DNA from: Parapedobacter soli
GTDB lineage: Bacteria; Bacteroidota; Bacteroidia; Sphingobacteriales; Sphingobacteriaceae
Length of the DNA stretch: 64,000 nt
Direction of reading: 5' to 3'
NCBI RefSeq assembly: GCF_025460835.1
Contig: NZ_JAMXAY010000025.1
Coordinates: forward strand, 6,715-70,714
Below the pieces are notes generated by a model. It did no database searches and had not been told where the DNA came from. It saw only the letters and a list, made by a program, of their open reading frames with translations. Within the stretch, counting starts at the first letter, position 1. Every line of letters begins with the position of its first letter. The position numbers and the translations under genes were made by a program. This document shows, piece after piece, positions 7,189-15,782 of this stretch.

Positions 7189-8913
7189 ATGAAGGACTCA
7201 CTACCCAATCGCCGAGTTTTGATACAGGGTCTCATAGTTACATTTCTGTGGGTTGGTGTTTCGTCATGCAATACGGCGAATACGCCGGATGGTGACACTA
7301 AACCGCTCTCATACGAGCGTGCTGCCGTGGTCACCGCACATCCCGAGGCATCGGCTGTGGGATTGCAGATACTTAAAGATGGCGGCAATGCCGCGGATGC
7401 CGCAGTGGCGGTGCAGTTTGCGCTCGCAGTTGTATACCCCAACGCTGGCAACATCGGCGGTGGGGGTTTTATGGTATACCGTAGTGCGGGGGGCGAATTT
7501 GCGGCGCTGGATTTCCGCGAAGCGGCACCGGGAGCGGCAACTGTGGATATGTACCTGGATGAGCAGGGTGAGCCGATAGTGAATCTGAGCCTACGCGGCC
7601 AGCTCGCATCGGGCGTACCGGGATCCGTAGACGGGATGGTGAAAGCGCATGCGCGCTACGGGAAGCTGGACTGGGCCACGTTGTTGGAGCCGGCTATCCG
7701 GTTGGCCCAAGATGGGTTTGCCATTACGCAGATGCAGGCCGATGAGCTTAATAATAGGAGGGAAGAATTCCAGAAATATAACCCCGAAGGGACCGCTTTC
7801 GTAAAAGCCGACCCCTGGGCGGCGGGCGACACGTTGGTGCAATCCGAGCTGGCGCATACACTGACATTGATCAGCCAGCAGGGACGGGCAGGATTCTACG
7901 AGGGCGAGATTGCCGACCGTATTGTCGAGGAGATGAACAATGGTAATGGCATCATCAGTCATGACGACCTGAAAAATTACGAGGCCAAGTGGCGTGATCC
8001 CGTGGCTTCCACCTACCGCGATTACCGCGTGGTATCTATGCCGCCCCCGTCGAGCGGTGGCATCGCCCTGATATCCATGCTCAAGTCGGTGGAAGCCTAT
8101 CCTTTGTCGAAGTGGGGTTTCCAGCGCGACTCCACCATGCGCGTGATGATTGAGGCCGAACGCCGGGTTTATGCCGATCGTGCTACCCACTTGGGAGACC
8201 CCGACTACTACGATGTGCCGCTGGAGATGCTTATCGATTCGAGCTACAATGCCGGGCGGATGCAGAGTATGAGTTTTCGCCATGCCTCATTAAGCAACGA
8301 TATTTATGCAGGTGAAGCGCCTTTGGTGGAAAGCGAAGAGACCACCCATTTTTCTATTGTAGACGAAGCGGGCAACGCGGTAGCCGTTACCACCACCATC
8401 AATGGATCTTACGGCTCGCAGGTGGTCGTTGCGGGTGCAGGCTTCTTGATGAACAATGAAATGGACGATTTCTCCGTGAAACCCGGGGCTCCGAATATGT
8501 TCGGGCTAACTGGCGGTGAAGCCAATGCCATCGAGCCGGGCAAACGGATGCTCAGTTCGATGACGCCCACTATCCTCGAGAAGGATGGTAGATTGTTTAT
8601 GGTGTTGGGTACACCTGGAGGCTCCACGATTATGACATCGGTATTCCAAACGATCCTCAATGTGGTCGACTTCGGCATGGATATACAGGAAGCTGTGTCG
8701 GCACCGAGGTTTCACCATCAATGGCTGCCGGATGAAGTGGCCGTGGAAAGGGACGCAATCAGTAAACCGGTGCGCAGTGCATTGACAACGACAGGCTACA
8801 AACTGATTAGCCGCCGTGCCATAGGCAGGGTAGATGCGATATTGATATTGCCCGATGGCACGTTGCAGGGTGGGGCAGACCCGCGGGGTGATGATGTGGC
8901 GATGGGCTATTAG
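7189..8913 (+). CDS. ggt: gamma-glutamyltransferase, lipoprotein
   Basis: 574 residues. An N-terminal hydrophobic stretch followed by VGVSSC looks like a lipoprotein signal with the lipobox Cys near residue 28, so the enzyme is probably anchored in the periplasm. The precursor is expected to cleave itself before the nucleophile Thr, here T385 in EETTHFSIVDEAGNAVAVTT, giving large and small subunits. Other family marks are GGNAADAAVAVQFAL, GNIGGGGFMVYR, MPPPSSGGIAL, LLNNEMDDFS and the GTPGGSTIM loop. It degrades glutathione-type gamma-glutamyl peptides. Since the window also encodes BshB1, the organism may use bacillithiol rather than glutathione as its main thiol, so the natural donor is uncertain. 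Confidence 0.95.
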   Translation: MKDSLPNRRVLIQGLIVTFLWVGVSSCNTANTPDGDTKPLSYERAAVVTAHPEASAVGLQILKDGGNAADAAVAVQFALAVVYPNAGNIGGGGFMVYRSAGGEFAALDFREAAPGAATVDMYLDEQGEPIVNLSLRGQLASGVPGSVDGMVKAHARYGKLDWATLLEPAIRLAQDGFAITQMQADELNNRREEFQKYNPEGTAFVKADPWAAGDTLVQSELAHTLTLISQQGRAGFYEGEIADRIVEEMNNGNGIISHDDLKNYEAKWRDPVASTYRDYRVVSMPPPSSGGIALISMLKSVEAYPLSKWGFQRDSTMRVMIEAERRVYADRATHLGDPDYYDVPLEMLIDSSYNAGRMQSMSFRHASLSNDIYAGEAPLVESEETTHFSIVDEAGNAVAVTTTINGSYGSQVVVAGAGFLMNNEMDDFSVKPGAPNMFGLTGGEANAIEPGKRMLSSMTPTILEKDGRLFMVLGTPGGSTIMTSVFQTILNVVDFGMDIQEAVSAPRFHHQWLPDEVAVERDAISKPVRSALTTTGYKLISRRAIGRVDAILILPDGTLQGGADPRGDDVAMGY

Positions 8914-8927
8914 CATATAAAACAGGT

Positions 8928-9827
8928 ATGGATAAACAACAGATAGCTGAGCGGTATAAAACAATACAGGATAGCATTTGCAGTGCATTGGAGGTGCTAG
9001 ACGGTGGCGCAACCTTTGCGGAGGAGCTGTGGCAGCGCGAAGGTGGCGGCGGCGGCCGCACCCGAATCATCCAGCAGGGCAATGTGATCGAACGGGGCGG
9101 GGTGAATTTCTCGGCGGTGCATGGCGTGCTGCCCGAACCGGTCAAAAAAGCTTTTACCGTGCGGGATGAGGAGTTCTTCGCCACGGGCGTATCCATTGTT
9201 ATCCATCCGCATAACCCGTTCGTACCGATCATACACATGAATATCCGGTACTTTGAGCTGAACGAAAACATTCGCTGGTTCGGTGGTGGTATCGACCTCA
9301 CTCCGCATTATGTGCAGCTCGGAGATGCTTCGTTCTTCCATCAGGCATTGAAAGCGGTGTGCGACCGGTATAGCCCGGTTTTCTACCCCGATTTCAAAGC
9401 TCATGCCGATCGCTATTTCTTCATCAAACACCGCCAGGAAACCAGGGGGATTGGCGGGGTTTTTTATGATCGGCTCACGCCCGAGAAAACCGGCGTGGCT
9501 TGGTCTGATATCTTTGAATTTTCATGTGCATTGGGTAACGAATTTGTGCCCATATACGCTGAACTGGTAAATAGGAACCGGGATAAGGCGTTCACCGAGC
9601 AACACAAGCAGTGGCAATACCTGCGGCGTGGCCGGTACGTGGAGTTCAACCTCGTATACGATGCGGGGACGAAATTCGGGCTTGAAACGAATGGGCGCAT
9701 TGAGTCGATCTTGATGAGCCTGCCCCCACAGGCACAGTGGGTGTACGACTTTAAGCCCAGCCCGGGGAGTGACGAAGCCTTTACACTTTCCATGCTTAGG
9801 CAGGGCGTGGATTGGTTGACATACTGA
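8928..9827 (+). CDS. hemF: oxygen-dependent coproporphyrinogen III oxidase
   Basis: 299 residues, matching HemF. The enzyme oxidatively decarboxylates coproporphyrinogen III to protoporphyrinogen IX in haem synthesis and needs O2. Diagnostic segments are REGGGGGRTRIIQQGNVIER, NPFVPIIHMNIRYFEL, WFGGGIDLTPHY (about residues 118-129), RRGRYVEFNLVYDAGTKFGL and the C-terminal GRIESILMSLPP. It starts 14 bases after ggt and ends 23 bases before the first M16 gene. It implies aerobic haem synthesis. No other haem gene is in the window. Confidence 0.96.
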   Translation: MDKQQIAERYKTIQDSICSALEVLDGGATFAEELWQREGGGGGRTRIIQQGNVIERGGVNFSAVHGVLPEPVKKAFTVRDEEFFATGVSIVIHPHNPFVPIIHMNIRYFELNENIRWFGGGIDLTPHYVQLGDASFFHQALKAVCDRYSPVFYPDFKAHADRYFFIKHRQETRGIGGVFYDRLTPEKTGVAWSDIFEFSCALGNEFVPIYAELVNRNRDKAFTEQHKQWQYLRRGRYVEFNLVYDAGTKFGLETNGRIESILMSLPPQAQWVYDFKPSPGSDEAFTLSMLRQGVDWLTY

Positions 9828-9850
9828 CAATGTATTATATCATATAAAAG

Positions 9851-11095
9851 ATGGTCTCTTTCGATCGATTTACGCTGACCAACGGCTTGCGCGTATTGGT
9901 ACATCAGGATAACGCTACCCCTATGGCTGTAGTGAACGTGCTGTATGACGTGGGTGCCAGGGACGAAAACCCCGACCGCACTGGTTTCGCGCACCTGTTT
10001 GAACACCTCATGTTCGGTGGCTCGGTAAATATCCCCAATTTTGATGGTCCCTCGCAGGTCGCCGGGGCGCAAAACAATGCGTTTACCAGCAACGACATCA
10101 CCAATTACTACATCACGCTTCCGGCGGCTAATATCGAGACTGCATTTTGGCTGGAGAGCGACCGGATGCTGGGGCTGGCTTTCAATGAAAAGAGTCTTGA
10201 AGTGCAGCGCAATGTGGTATGTGAAGAATTCAAACAGCGCTACCTCAACCAGCCTTACGGCGATGTGTGGCTGCGGCTGCGCCCATTGGCCTACCAGGTG
10301 CACCCATACCGCTGGGCAACCATCGGCAAGGAGCTCGCCCACATCGAGCATGCTAAAATGGAGGATGTGAAGGATTTCTTCGCCACCTATTACACACCTG
10401 CAAATGCCTATCTGGTTGTGGCCGGGAATGTTGAAACCGCCACAGTGAAAGCGCTCGCAGAAAAATGGTTTGGTCCGATACCCGCAGGGCAGAAGCCTCG
10501 CCGCCAGCTGCCCGTAGAGCCGGCACAGCTGGCTCCCCGTAGGGAAGTGGTGCACGCCGACATCCCCCAGAATGCTATTTATATGGCGTTCCACGGTGCC
10601 GCCCGCCGCGATAGCGGTTATTATACCGTCGACCTGATCACCGACCTGCTTTCGCAAGGGCAATCGTCGCGGTTATACCGCAGGTTGGTCAAAGAAAACC
10701 AGCTGTTTAGCGAGATCAGTGCTTACCAAACCGGAAGCATGGATCCCGGTCTCGTGGTAGTGGAGGGCAAGCCACTGCCGGATGTGACGATGGAGGCTGC
10801 TGAAGAAGCAATTTGGCGGGAGTTAGCGGAACTACGTTCCCATCCGATTGAACCCTATGAACTGGAGAAAGTGAAAAACAAGATTGAGTCGACCATGGTG
10901 TTCGCCGAGATGGGAATCTTGGAAAAAGCGATGAATCTCGCGTATTTCGAGCTGTTGGGAGATGCGGATGGTTTTAACCACGAAACGCAACGCTACCTCG
11001 CGGTAACGGAAGCAGATATCCAACGACAAGCACAACAACTATTCAGGAAAGAAAATTCGTCCACCTTGATTTATTTAGCTAATGACCATGCTTGA
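9851..11095 (+). CDS. M16 zinc peptidase, catalytically competent
   Basis: 414 residues of the pitrilysin/insulinase family M16. The inverted zinc motif HLFEH is at residues 48-52, and the third zinc ligand is probably the Glu in VVCEEFKQRY about 75 residues later. The C-terminal half contains the non-catalytic M16_C fold. Its stop lies beyond the start of the next M16 gene (14-base overlap). In bacteria such pairs usually form a heterodimer of one active and one inactive half, which fits here. Substrates are probably short unfolded peptides. No signal peptide is seen, so a cytoplasmic location is most likely. Confidence 0.93.
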   Translation: MVSFDRFTLTNGLRVLVHQDNATPMAVVNVLYDVGARDENPDRTGFAHLFEHLMFGGSVNIPNFDGPSQVAGAQNNAFTSNDITNYYITLPAANIETAFWLESDRMLGLAFNEKSLEVQRNVVCEEFKQRYLNQPYGDVWLRLRPLAYQVHPYRWATIGKELAHIEHAKMEDVKDFFATYYTPANAYLVVAGNVETATVKALAEKWFGPIPAGQKPRRQLPVEPAQLAPRREVVHADIPQNAIYMAFHGAARRDSGYYTVDLITDLLSQGQSSRLYRRLVKENQLFSEISAYQTGSMDPGLVVVEGKPLPDVTMEAAEEAIWRELAELRSHPIEPYELEKVKNKIESTMVFAEMGILEKAMNLAYFELLGDADGFNHETQRYLAVTEADIQRQAQQLFRKENSSTLIYLANDHA

Positions 11096-12374
11096 TAGAA
11101 CGAAAGCACCCGCACATTTCGCAACCACAAGGTTCGATCTGATCCGGCCTAGGCAAGTTACATTCGCAAACGGGCTTCCGGTTTTTGTTTTTGATGCGGG
11201 CGACCAAGACCTCGTGCGGATTGAATGGATCGTTGGCAACATTTTCGCAGCAGAAGATCATGCTCTGCTGAATACCGCCGTGTGCGAAATGCTGCTCGAA
11301 GGCACATCAGTCCATAGCAGCGCGGCGTTGGCCGAGCTGATTGATTTCCATGGTGCTTTCTTAGTGCCGTCGTTTAGCTACGACCAGTCGTCCTTAACGT
11401 TGTTCTCGCTCAATAAACACCTTAATCAGTTGTTGCCGTTGGTGCGCGAAATCCTCACGGATTCGGTTTTTCCCGAGAGGGAGCTGGCTACTTACATCCG
11501 AAACAGTACCCAGAAATTGCAGGTGTCGCTCAAGAAAAACGGATTCGAAGCACGTAGGCAGTTCAACCGCGCGGTATTCGGAACCTCCCGTTATGGCTAT
11601 GCGCCCGAAGTGGCAGATTATGAGCGCATCAACCGCAACGATCTATTGCAACTGTTCGGTAAGCAGTACCGGCCGGAAAATGGTACGCTGGTGGTAGCTG
11701 GGAAGGTGACGGATGAGGTGATTGATATGCTGGAACGGCTGTTTGGCAACGAATGGCAGCCTGCGGGCACCGCCGCATCCGTAGACGGCCCACCCACAAT
11801 AACACCTGCACAAGCAGGCGAACTCATTGTTGTGGAGCGACCCGATGCACTGCAGTCGGCCATCCGTTTGGGGAGGCAGTCGATCCAGCGGTCCCATCCC
11901 GACTTCCCCGGTTTGCAGGTGGTCAACACATTGCTGGGGGGCTATTTCGGTTCGCGGTTGATGGCCAATATCCGCGAAGACAAAGGCTACACGTATGGCG
12001 TGAGCTCCGGCTTGGCCTCACTCAAGCACAGTGCGTTTTTCACCATCGCTTCGGAGGTCGGAGTGCAAGTCACGGCGGCGACGTTAGTCGAAATCGAAAA
12101 GGAGATGCGCCGGTTGCGCGAAGAGCCGGTGCCAGAGACCGAATTGGCAACCGTACGCAATTACATGATGGGAACCATGCTCGGCAGTTTGGAAAACATA
12201 TTTTCCCATGCGGATAAATTCAAGAACGTTTATTTTTCGGGACTCGATTTAGACTATTACGATTATTATATCGATGTGGTCAATTCAATCACACAAGCTG
12301 AGGTGCAGCGATTGGCCAATACCTATCTAGATTACGATAAGATGGTTAAAGTGGTTGTGGGGAAACTTAGTTAA
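11082..12374 (+). CDS. M16 peptidase family protein lacking the zinc motif
   Basis: 430 residues of M16 fold. In the position where the upstream partner has HLFEH this protein reads LLNTAVCEMLLEGTSVHSSA, without the His and Glu ligands, so it should be inactive on its own. The later RLGRQSIQRSHPDF, GGYFGSRLMANIREDKGYTYG and SGLASLKHSAFFTIASEVG are well conserved. The R/Y-containing loop (NIREDKGYTYG) usually contributes substrate-binding residues to the partner's active site. It overlaps the preceding gene by 14 bases, which suggests coupled translation and equal amounts of both subunits. Confidence 0.92.
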   Translation: MTMLDRTKAPAHFATTRFDLIRPRQVTFANGLPVFVFDAGDQDLVRIEWIVGNIFAAEDHALLNTAVCEMLLEGTSVHSSAALAELIDFHGAFLVPSFSYDQSSLTLFSLNKHLNQLLPLVREILTDSVFPERELATYIRNSTQKLQVSLKKNGFEARRQFNRAVFGTSRYGYAPEVADYERINRNDLLQLFGKQYRPENGTLVVAGKVTDEVIDMLERLFGNEWQPAGTAASVDGPPTITPAQAGELIVVERPDALQSAIRLGRQSIQRSHPDFPGLQVVNTLLGGYFGSRLMANIREDKGYTYGVSSGLASLKHSAFFTIASEVGVQVTAATLVEIEKEMRRLREEPVPETELATVRNYMMGTMLGSLENIFSHADKFKNVYFSGLDLDYYDYYIDVVNSITQAEVQRLANTYLDYDKMVKVVVGKLS

Positions 12375-12500
12375 TTGTCAATGGTCAATGGTCAAATGTT
12401 AATTGTCAATGGTCAAATGTTAATGGTTAATTGAATTGACCGCTAACAATTAAAAAACGGCTGACAGAATTAACAACTGACCATTAACCATTAATAATTC
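12371..12500. repeat. short direct and inverted repeats between convergent genes
   Basis: The gap between the M16 gene and pabB holds two copies of TTAATTGTCAATGGTCAA with variants, then TTAATGGTTAATTG. The right side carries the near-complement (GACCATTAACCATTAATAATT), so the region can fold into a long AT-rich imperfect hairpin. It lies between converging genes and may help end transcription from both sides. Similar GTCAATGG-type repeats are common between genes in this phylum. Confidence 0.6.
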
Positions 12501-13774
12501 CTCTTAAGCACCTCAAACAAGGCCTTTCCCTTTAGCAGGCATTCGTTGTATTCCTTTTCGGGGTCGGCATTGTCGGTAATCGCACCACCGGTATGGAACG
12601 ATAGATAGCCATTCTCGGCATTGTACAGCAGGGTGCGGATGACTACGCTGAAGTCGTAGTTGCCTTGCGGACTGAAGTAGCCCAAGCCCCCCGAATACAC
12701 CCCACGGCGGCTGTTCTCATAGTGGTCGATGAGCTTCATCGCACTGATTTTGGGTGCTCCGGTCATCGAGCCGGGGGGAAATGTGTTTTGGAGGGTTTCT
12801 ACCGTGTCCACACCTTCCCGTATTTGGCAGGTAACGGTAGAAATGAGTTGATGGACCTGCCTGAAGCTGTGTATCTGCAATAGCTGTGATGCTTTTACCG
12901 TTCCCGGCGAGGCACTTCGCGTAAGGTCGTTGCGCACCAGGTCCACGATCATGATATTTTCGCTGATTTCCTTAGGGTTGGTGGCGAGCGCAACTTTTAT
13001 CCGCTCGTCTTCTGTCGCGTCTTTGCCCCTAGGAGCGGTGCCTTTTATCGGCTGTGATAGCAGCGTATTACCGTTTTTAGATAAAAAACGTTCCGGCGAG
13101 GCGGATAGGATATACTTGCTGCCGAATTTGAAGAAGCAAGAAAAGGGGGTAGGTGATACCTCGTTGAGTCGCCGGTAGGCCGCGAGTGGGTTGAGGGCGG
13201 CCTTTTCGGCGTAAAACTCCTGGCACAGGTTTACTTCGTAGGCATCGCCTTGGCGGATATGGTCCTGAAGGCTGGCAAATGCCGCAAAATACGTCGTTTT
13301 GTTCATCCGGTATTTCAGCCTACCTCGGAAGCCCGGCGATTCGTCCTCCTGTACGTTAGTTGCCTCGATCTGTGCTACAGCGCGTTCCGGTTCTGGCCCC
13401 TTGATTTCCACATTGTACTGGCCGATGAGCAACGTGTATCTCGGCACGAAAAAGTATGCATCCGGAAATCCGGTGCGGTTGGGGTGCTGTGATTGGAGGT
13501 CTTCGAGCTCATTCTTCAGGTCATATCCCAGGTATCCGGGTATCCACGTATTCGGATAAGCATCCACGAATCGCTGTAGGGCTGAAAAGATGTTGTCGCC
13601 TCCGGGATTGAAAATTGCCGTTGCTCCCACGGCGATAAACACGCTGATGTTACCGTAGTTGTCACGGTAGCCGTTGGAATCGAGGTAGCAAACGTGGTCA
13701 AACTGCGCTGCCCATTGCAATGCCTTTTGGGTGAATGCCTCACTATCGTCCAAGTGGTATGCTAAAGATACCAT
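12491..13774 (-). CDS. pabB: aminodeoxychorismate synthase component I
   Basis: 427 residues of the chorismate-utilising enzyme family. PabB turns chorismate into 4-amino-4-deoxychorismate using ammonia from a glutamine amidotransferase (PabA), a step to folate. It reads PIKGTAPRG, with Lys as in PabB rather than the Ala of anthranilate synthase TrpE. Also seen are VDLVRNDLTRSASPGTVK, FPPGSMTGAPKISAMKLIDH and the end YNECLLKGKALFEVL. The N-terminal domain is shorter than in E. coli but normal for Bacteroidota. It starts 7 bases after purA and is probably cotranscribed with it. No pabA or pabC gene is in the window. Confidence 0.92.
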   Translation of the reverse strand: MVSLAYHLDDSEAFTQKALQWAAQFDHVCYLDSNGYRDNYGNISVFIAVGATAIFNPGGDNIFSALQRFVDAYPNTWIPGYLGYDLKNELEDLQSQHPNRTGFPDAYFFVPRYTLLIGQYNVEIKGPEPERAVAQIEATNVQEDESPGFRGRLKYRMNKTTYFAAFASLQDHIRQGDAYEVNLCQEFYAEKAALNPLAAYRRLNEVSPTPFSCFFKFGSKYILSASPERFLSKNGNTLLSQPIKGTAPRGKDATEDERIKVALATNPKEISENIMIVDLVRNDLTRSASPGTVKASQLLQIHSFRQVHQLISTVTCQIREGVDTVETLQNTFPPGSMTGAPKISAMKLIDHYENSRRGVYSGGLGYFSPQGNYDFSVVIRTLLYNAENGYLSFHTGGAITDNADPEKEYNECLLKGKALFEVLKRNY

Positions 13775-13781
13775 GGCAGCC

Positions 13782-15056
13782 TTAGCTCAATACCAGTGTC
13801 TGTTTACGGTCGGGCCCTACTGACAGATATCTGATGGGTACACCGAGGTGGCGCTCCAGATATGCGATATATTGTTGAAGTGTTGGAGGCACTTGGTTAA
13901 GACTGGTAATGTGGCACAGGTCTTCATTCCACCCGGGTAGCGTTTCATATACGGGTTCGGGCGGAACGCTGATGATATCGTAGGGCATGTAGTCGATTTT
14001 CTCGCCGTTCTGGATATAGTGTGTACATACCTCGATGGTTTCAAACCCACTTAACACGTCAGCTTTGGTCATCACCAGCTCGGTGACACCATTGAGCATA
14101 ATCGCATATTTAAGTGCGGGCAGATCGATCCACCCCGTCCGGCGCGCACGCCCGGTAGTCGCTCCGAATTCGTGGCCCAACTGGCGGAGTTTTTCACCGG
14201 TTTCGTTTTCAAGCTCCGTAGGGAAGGGGCCGCCGCCCACCCGTGTGCAGTATGCTTTGAATATACCGATCACCTTGCCGATTTTGGAAGGCGAAATGCC
14301 GAGTCCTGTACAGGCACCTGCCGTGGTGGTGTTTGACGAAGTGACGAACGGGTAGGAGCCGAAATCGATATCCAATAGGGTGCCTTGTGCCCCCTCTGCA
14401 AGGACACTTTTCCCATCGCGTAGGTATTGGTTCACCAAGTGCTCGCTATCCACGTGGGGGATGGTTTTGAGGAACTCTACGGCTTCGAGGAATGCCTGTT
14501 CGCGTTCACTGAAATCGGGGATCTCCCCGTAATGGGAGAGGATGGATTTGTGCTTTTCAACCAGACGCTGATAGCGCTCCTTGAAATCGGGCAGCGTTGT
14601 GTCGCCAACGCGCAACCCGTTTCGCCCGGTCTTGTCCATGTAAGTAGGGCCGATCCCTTTGAGGGTAGACCCGATTTTTCCGGCCCCCATTTTACTTTCC
14701 GAGGCGGCATCCAGCAATTGGTGGGTTGGCAGGATGAGGTGGGCCTTCCGGGCGATTACCAGCTTGCCTGATGCTACGGTGTCAAACCCGTTTTTCTTCA
14801 GGGTATCGAGCTCTCTTTTGAGGATAATCGGGTCGATGACCACCCCGTTGCCAATCAAGTTGAGGGTTCCCGCGTTGAAAATACCCGAGGGGATGGTGTT
14901 CAGGACATATTTTTGGTTGTCGAATTCCAATGTATGGCCCGCGTTCGGGCCGCCTTGGAAACGGGCTATCATGTCATAGTTCGGACAGAGTACGTCCACA
15001 ATCTTGCCCTTCCCTTCGTCGCCCCATTGCAGGCCCAGAAGCACATCAACTTGCAT
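13782..15056 (-). CDS. purA: adenylosuccinate synthetase
   Basis: 424 residues. PurA makes adenylosuccinate from IMP, aspartate and GTP, the first step from IMP to AMP. The P-loop-like QWGDEGKGK (residues 10-18) holds the catalytic Asp13, and GPNAGHT holds His41, exactly the E. coli numbering. Others include GSTLKGIGPTYMDK, EGAQGTLLDIDFGSYPFVTS and TTGRARRTGWIDL. It is followed by pabB with a 7-base gap. A promoter-like element lies at 15106-15113. Confidence 0.97.
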   Translation of the reverse strand: MQVDVLLGLQWGDEGKGKIVDVLCPNYDMIARFQGGPNAGHTLEFDNQKYVLNTIPSGIFNAGTLNLIGNGVVIDPIILKRELDTLKKNGFDTVASGKLVIARKAHLILPTHQLLDAASESKMGAGKIGSTLKGIGPTYMDKTGRNGLRVGDTTLPDFKERYQRLVEKHKSILSHYGEIPDFSEREQAFLEAVEFLKTIPHVDSEHLVNQYLRDGKSVLAEGAQGTLLDIDFGSYPFVTSSNTTTAGACTGLGISPSKIGKVIGIFKAYCTRVGGGPFPTELENETGEKLRQLGHEFGATTGRARRTGWIDLPALKYAIMLNGVTELVMTKADVLSGFETIEVCTHYIQNGEKIDYMPYDIISVPPEPVYETLPGWNEDLCHITSLNQVPPTLQQYIAYLERHLGVPIRYLSVGPDRKQTLVLS

Positions 15057-15105
15057 AGTTTATCAGCGTTGAAAAATTAAAAATAGTAGTATACCAAACT
15101 TGAGG

Positions 15106-15113
15106 CAAATCTA
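15106..15113 (-). promoter_or_regulatory. -7 promoter element of purA
   Basis: On the minus strand TAGATTTG matches TAnnTTTG about 50 bases before the purA start. A TTTC about 18-20 bases further upstream is only a weak -33 element. Confidence 0.45.
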
Positions 15114-15213
15114 ACATTATTTTGAAACTCTCACCCCCTTAAATCAAAAAGGCGCACATATCGCTTTTCGAATTGCCCAACCATTGGATGAAATAAAGAT
15201 GCGGCTGTTTTCT

Positions 15214-15723
15214 TTAATGGGTTTCCACCAATTCACTAGTTGCTATGGTAGATACGGGTGACTCAGTACTTTTTTTCGCAGCACAGTCACTGCATATACC
15301 ATACAGGTTCAACGAGTGGTGCTTGATTTCGAATTTGAGCAGGTCGCCCACCATGCTTTGGATCTGGTGGATACGCGGATCACAGAATTCCACGACTTTA
15401 CCGCACTCAATGCAGATGATGTGGTCGTGCTGCTTGTAACCGTAGGATTTCTCAAACTGGGCCATGTTTTTCCCGAATTGGTGTTTGGTCACCAAATCGC
15501 AAGAAACCAAAAGTTCGAGCGTGTTGTACACGGTGGCGCGGCTTACCCGGTATTTTTTATTTTTCATGTGGATGTAAAGCGATTCCACATCAAAATGGTC
15601 GTTCCTGGAGTAAATCTCTTCAAGAATAGCATAGCGTTCTGGAGTCTTACGTAAGCTCTTGTTCTCCAGGTACGCTTCGAAAATTTTTTTTACCGTTTGG
15701 TAGTTTTCCGTTTGAGTCATCAT
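15214..15723 (-). CDS. fur: Fur-family metal-responsive repressor
   Basis: 169 residues with the Fur layout: a winged helix (about residues 25-90, with [20 protein letters not shown]) and a dimerisation/metal domain. Two Cys pairs, CIEC (104-107) and CSDC (144-147), would hold the structural zinc. The His/Glu-rich [16 protein letters not shown] and KHHSLNLYG segments provide the regulatory metal ligands. Whether it senses iron, zinc or peroxide cannot be settled from the ligands alone. It has its own promoter in the 59-base gap behind the RelA/SpoT gene. Adjacent ATGATG codons offer two starts one codon apart. Confidence 0.9.
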   Translation of the reverse strand: MMTQTENYQTVKKIFEAYLENKSLRKTPERYAILEEIYSRNDHFDVESLYIHMKNKKYRVSRATVYNTLELLVSCDLVTKHQFGKNMAQFEKSYGYKQHDHIICIECGKVVEFCDPRIHQIQSMVGDLLKFEIKHHSLNLYGICSDCAAKKSTESPVSTIATSELVETH

Positions 15724-15739
15724 CCGAAAGTTAATTGTA

Positions 15740-15771
15740 CAAAATTACGCAATATCGCCTGTATAAACAAA
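15740..15771 (-). promoter_or_regulatory. promoter of fur
   Basis: On the minus strand TTTG, exactly 20 bases, TAATTTTG: a textbook Bacteroidota promoter placed between the RelA/SpoT stop and the fur start. Confidence 0.75.
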
Positions 15772-15782
15772 CACCTTCAAAT

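Noticed and set aside
9464-10663. 399-residue antisense ORF over hemF and M16
   Set aside because: It is a shadow of two clearly identified genes on the plus strand; no homology is recognisable.
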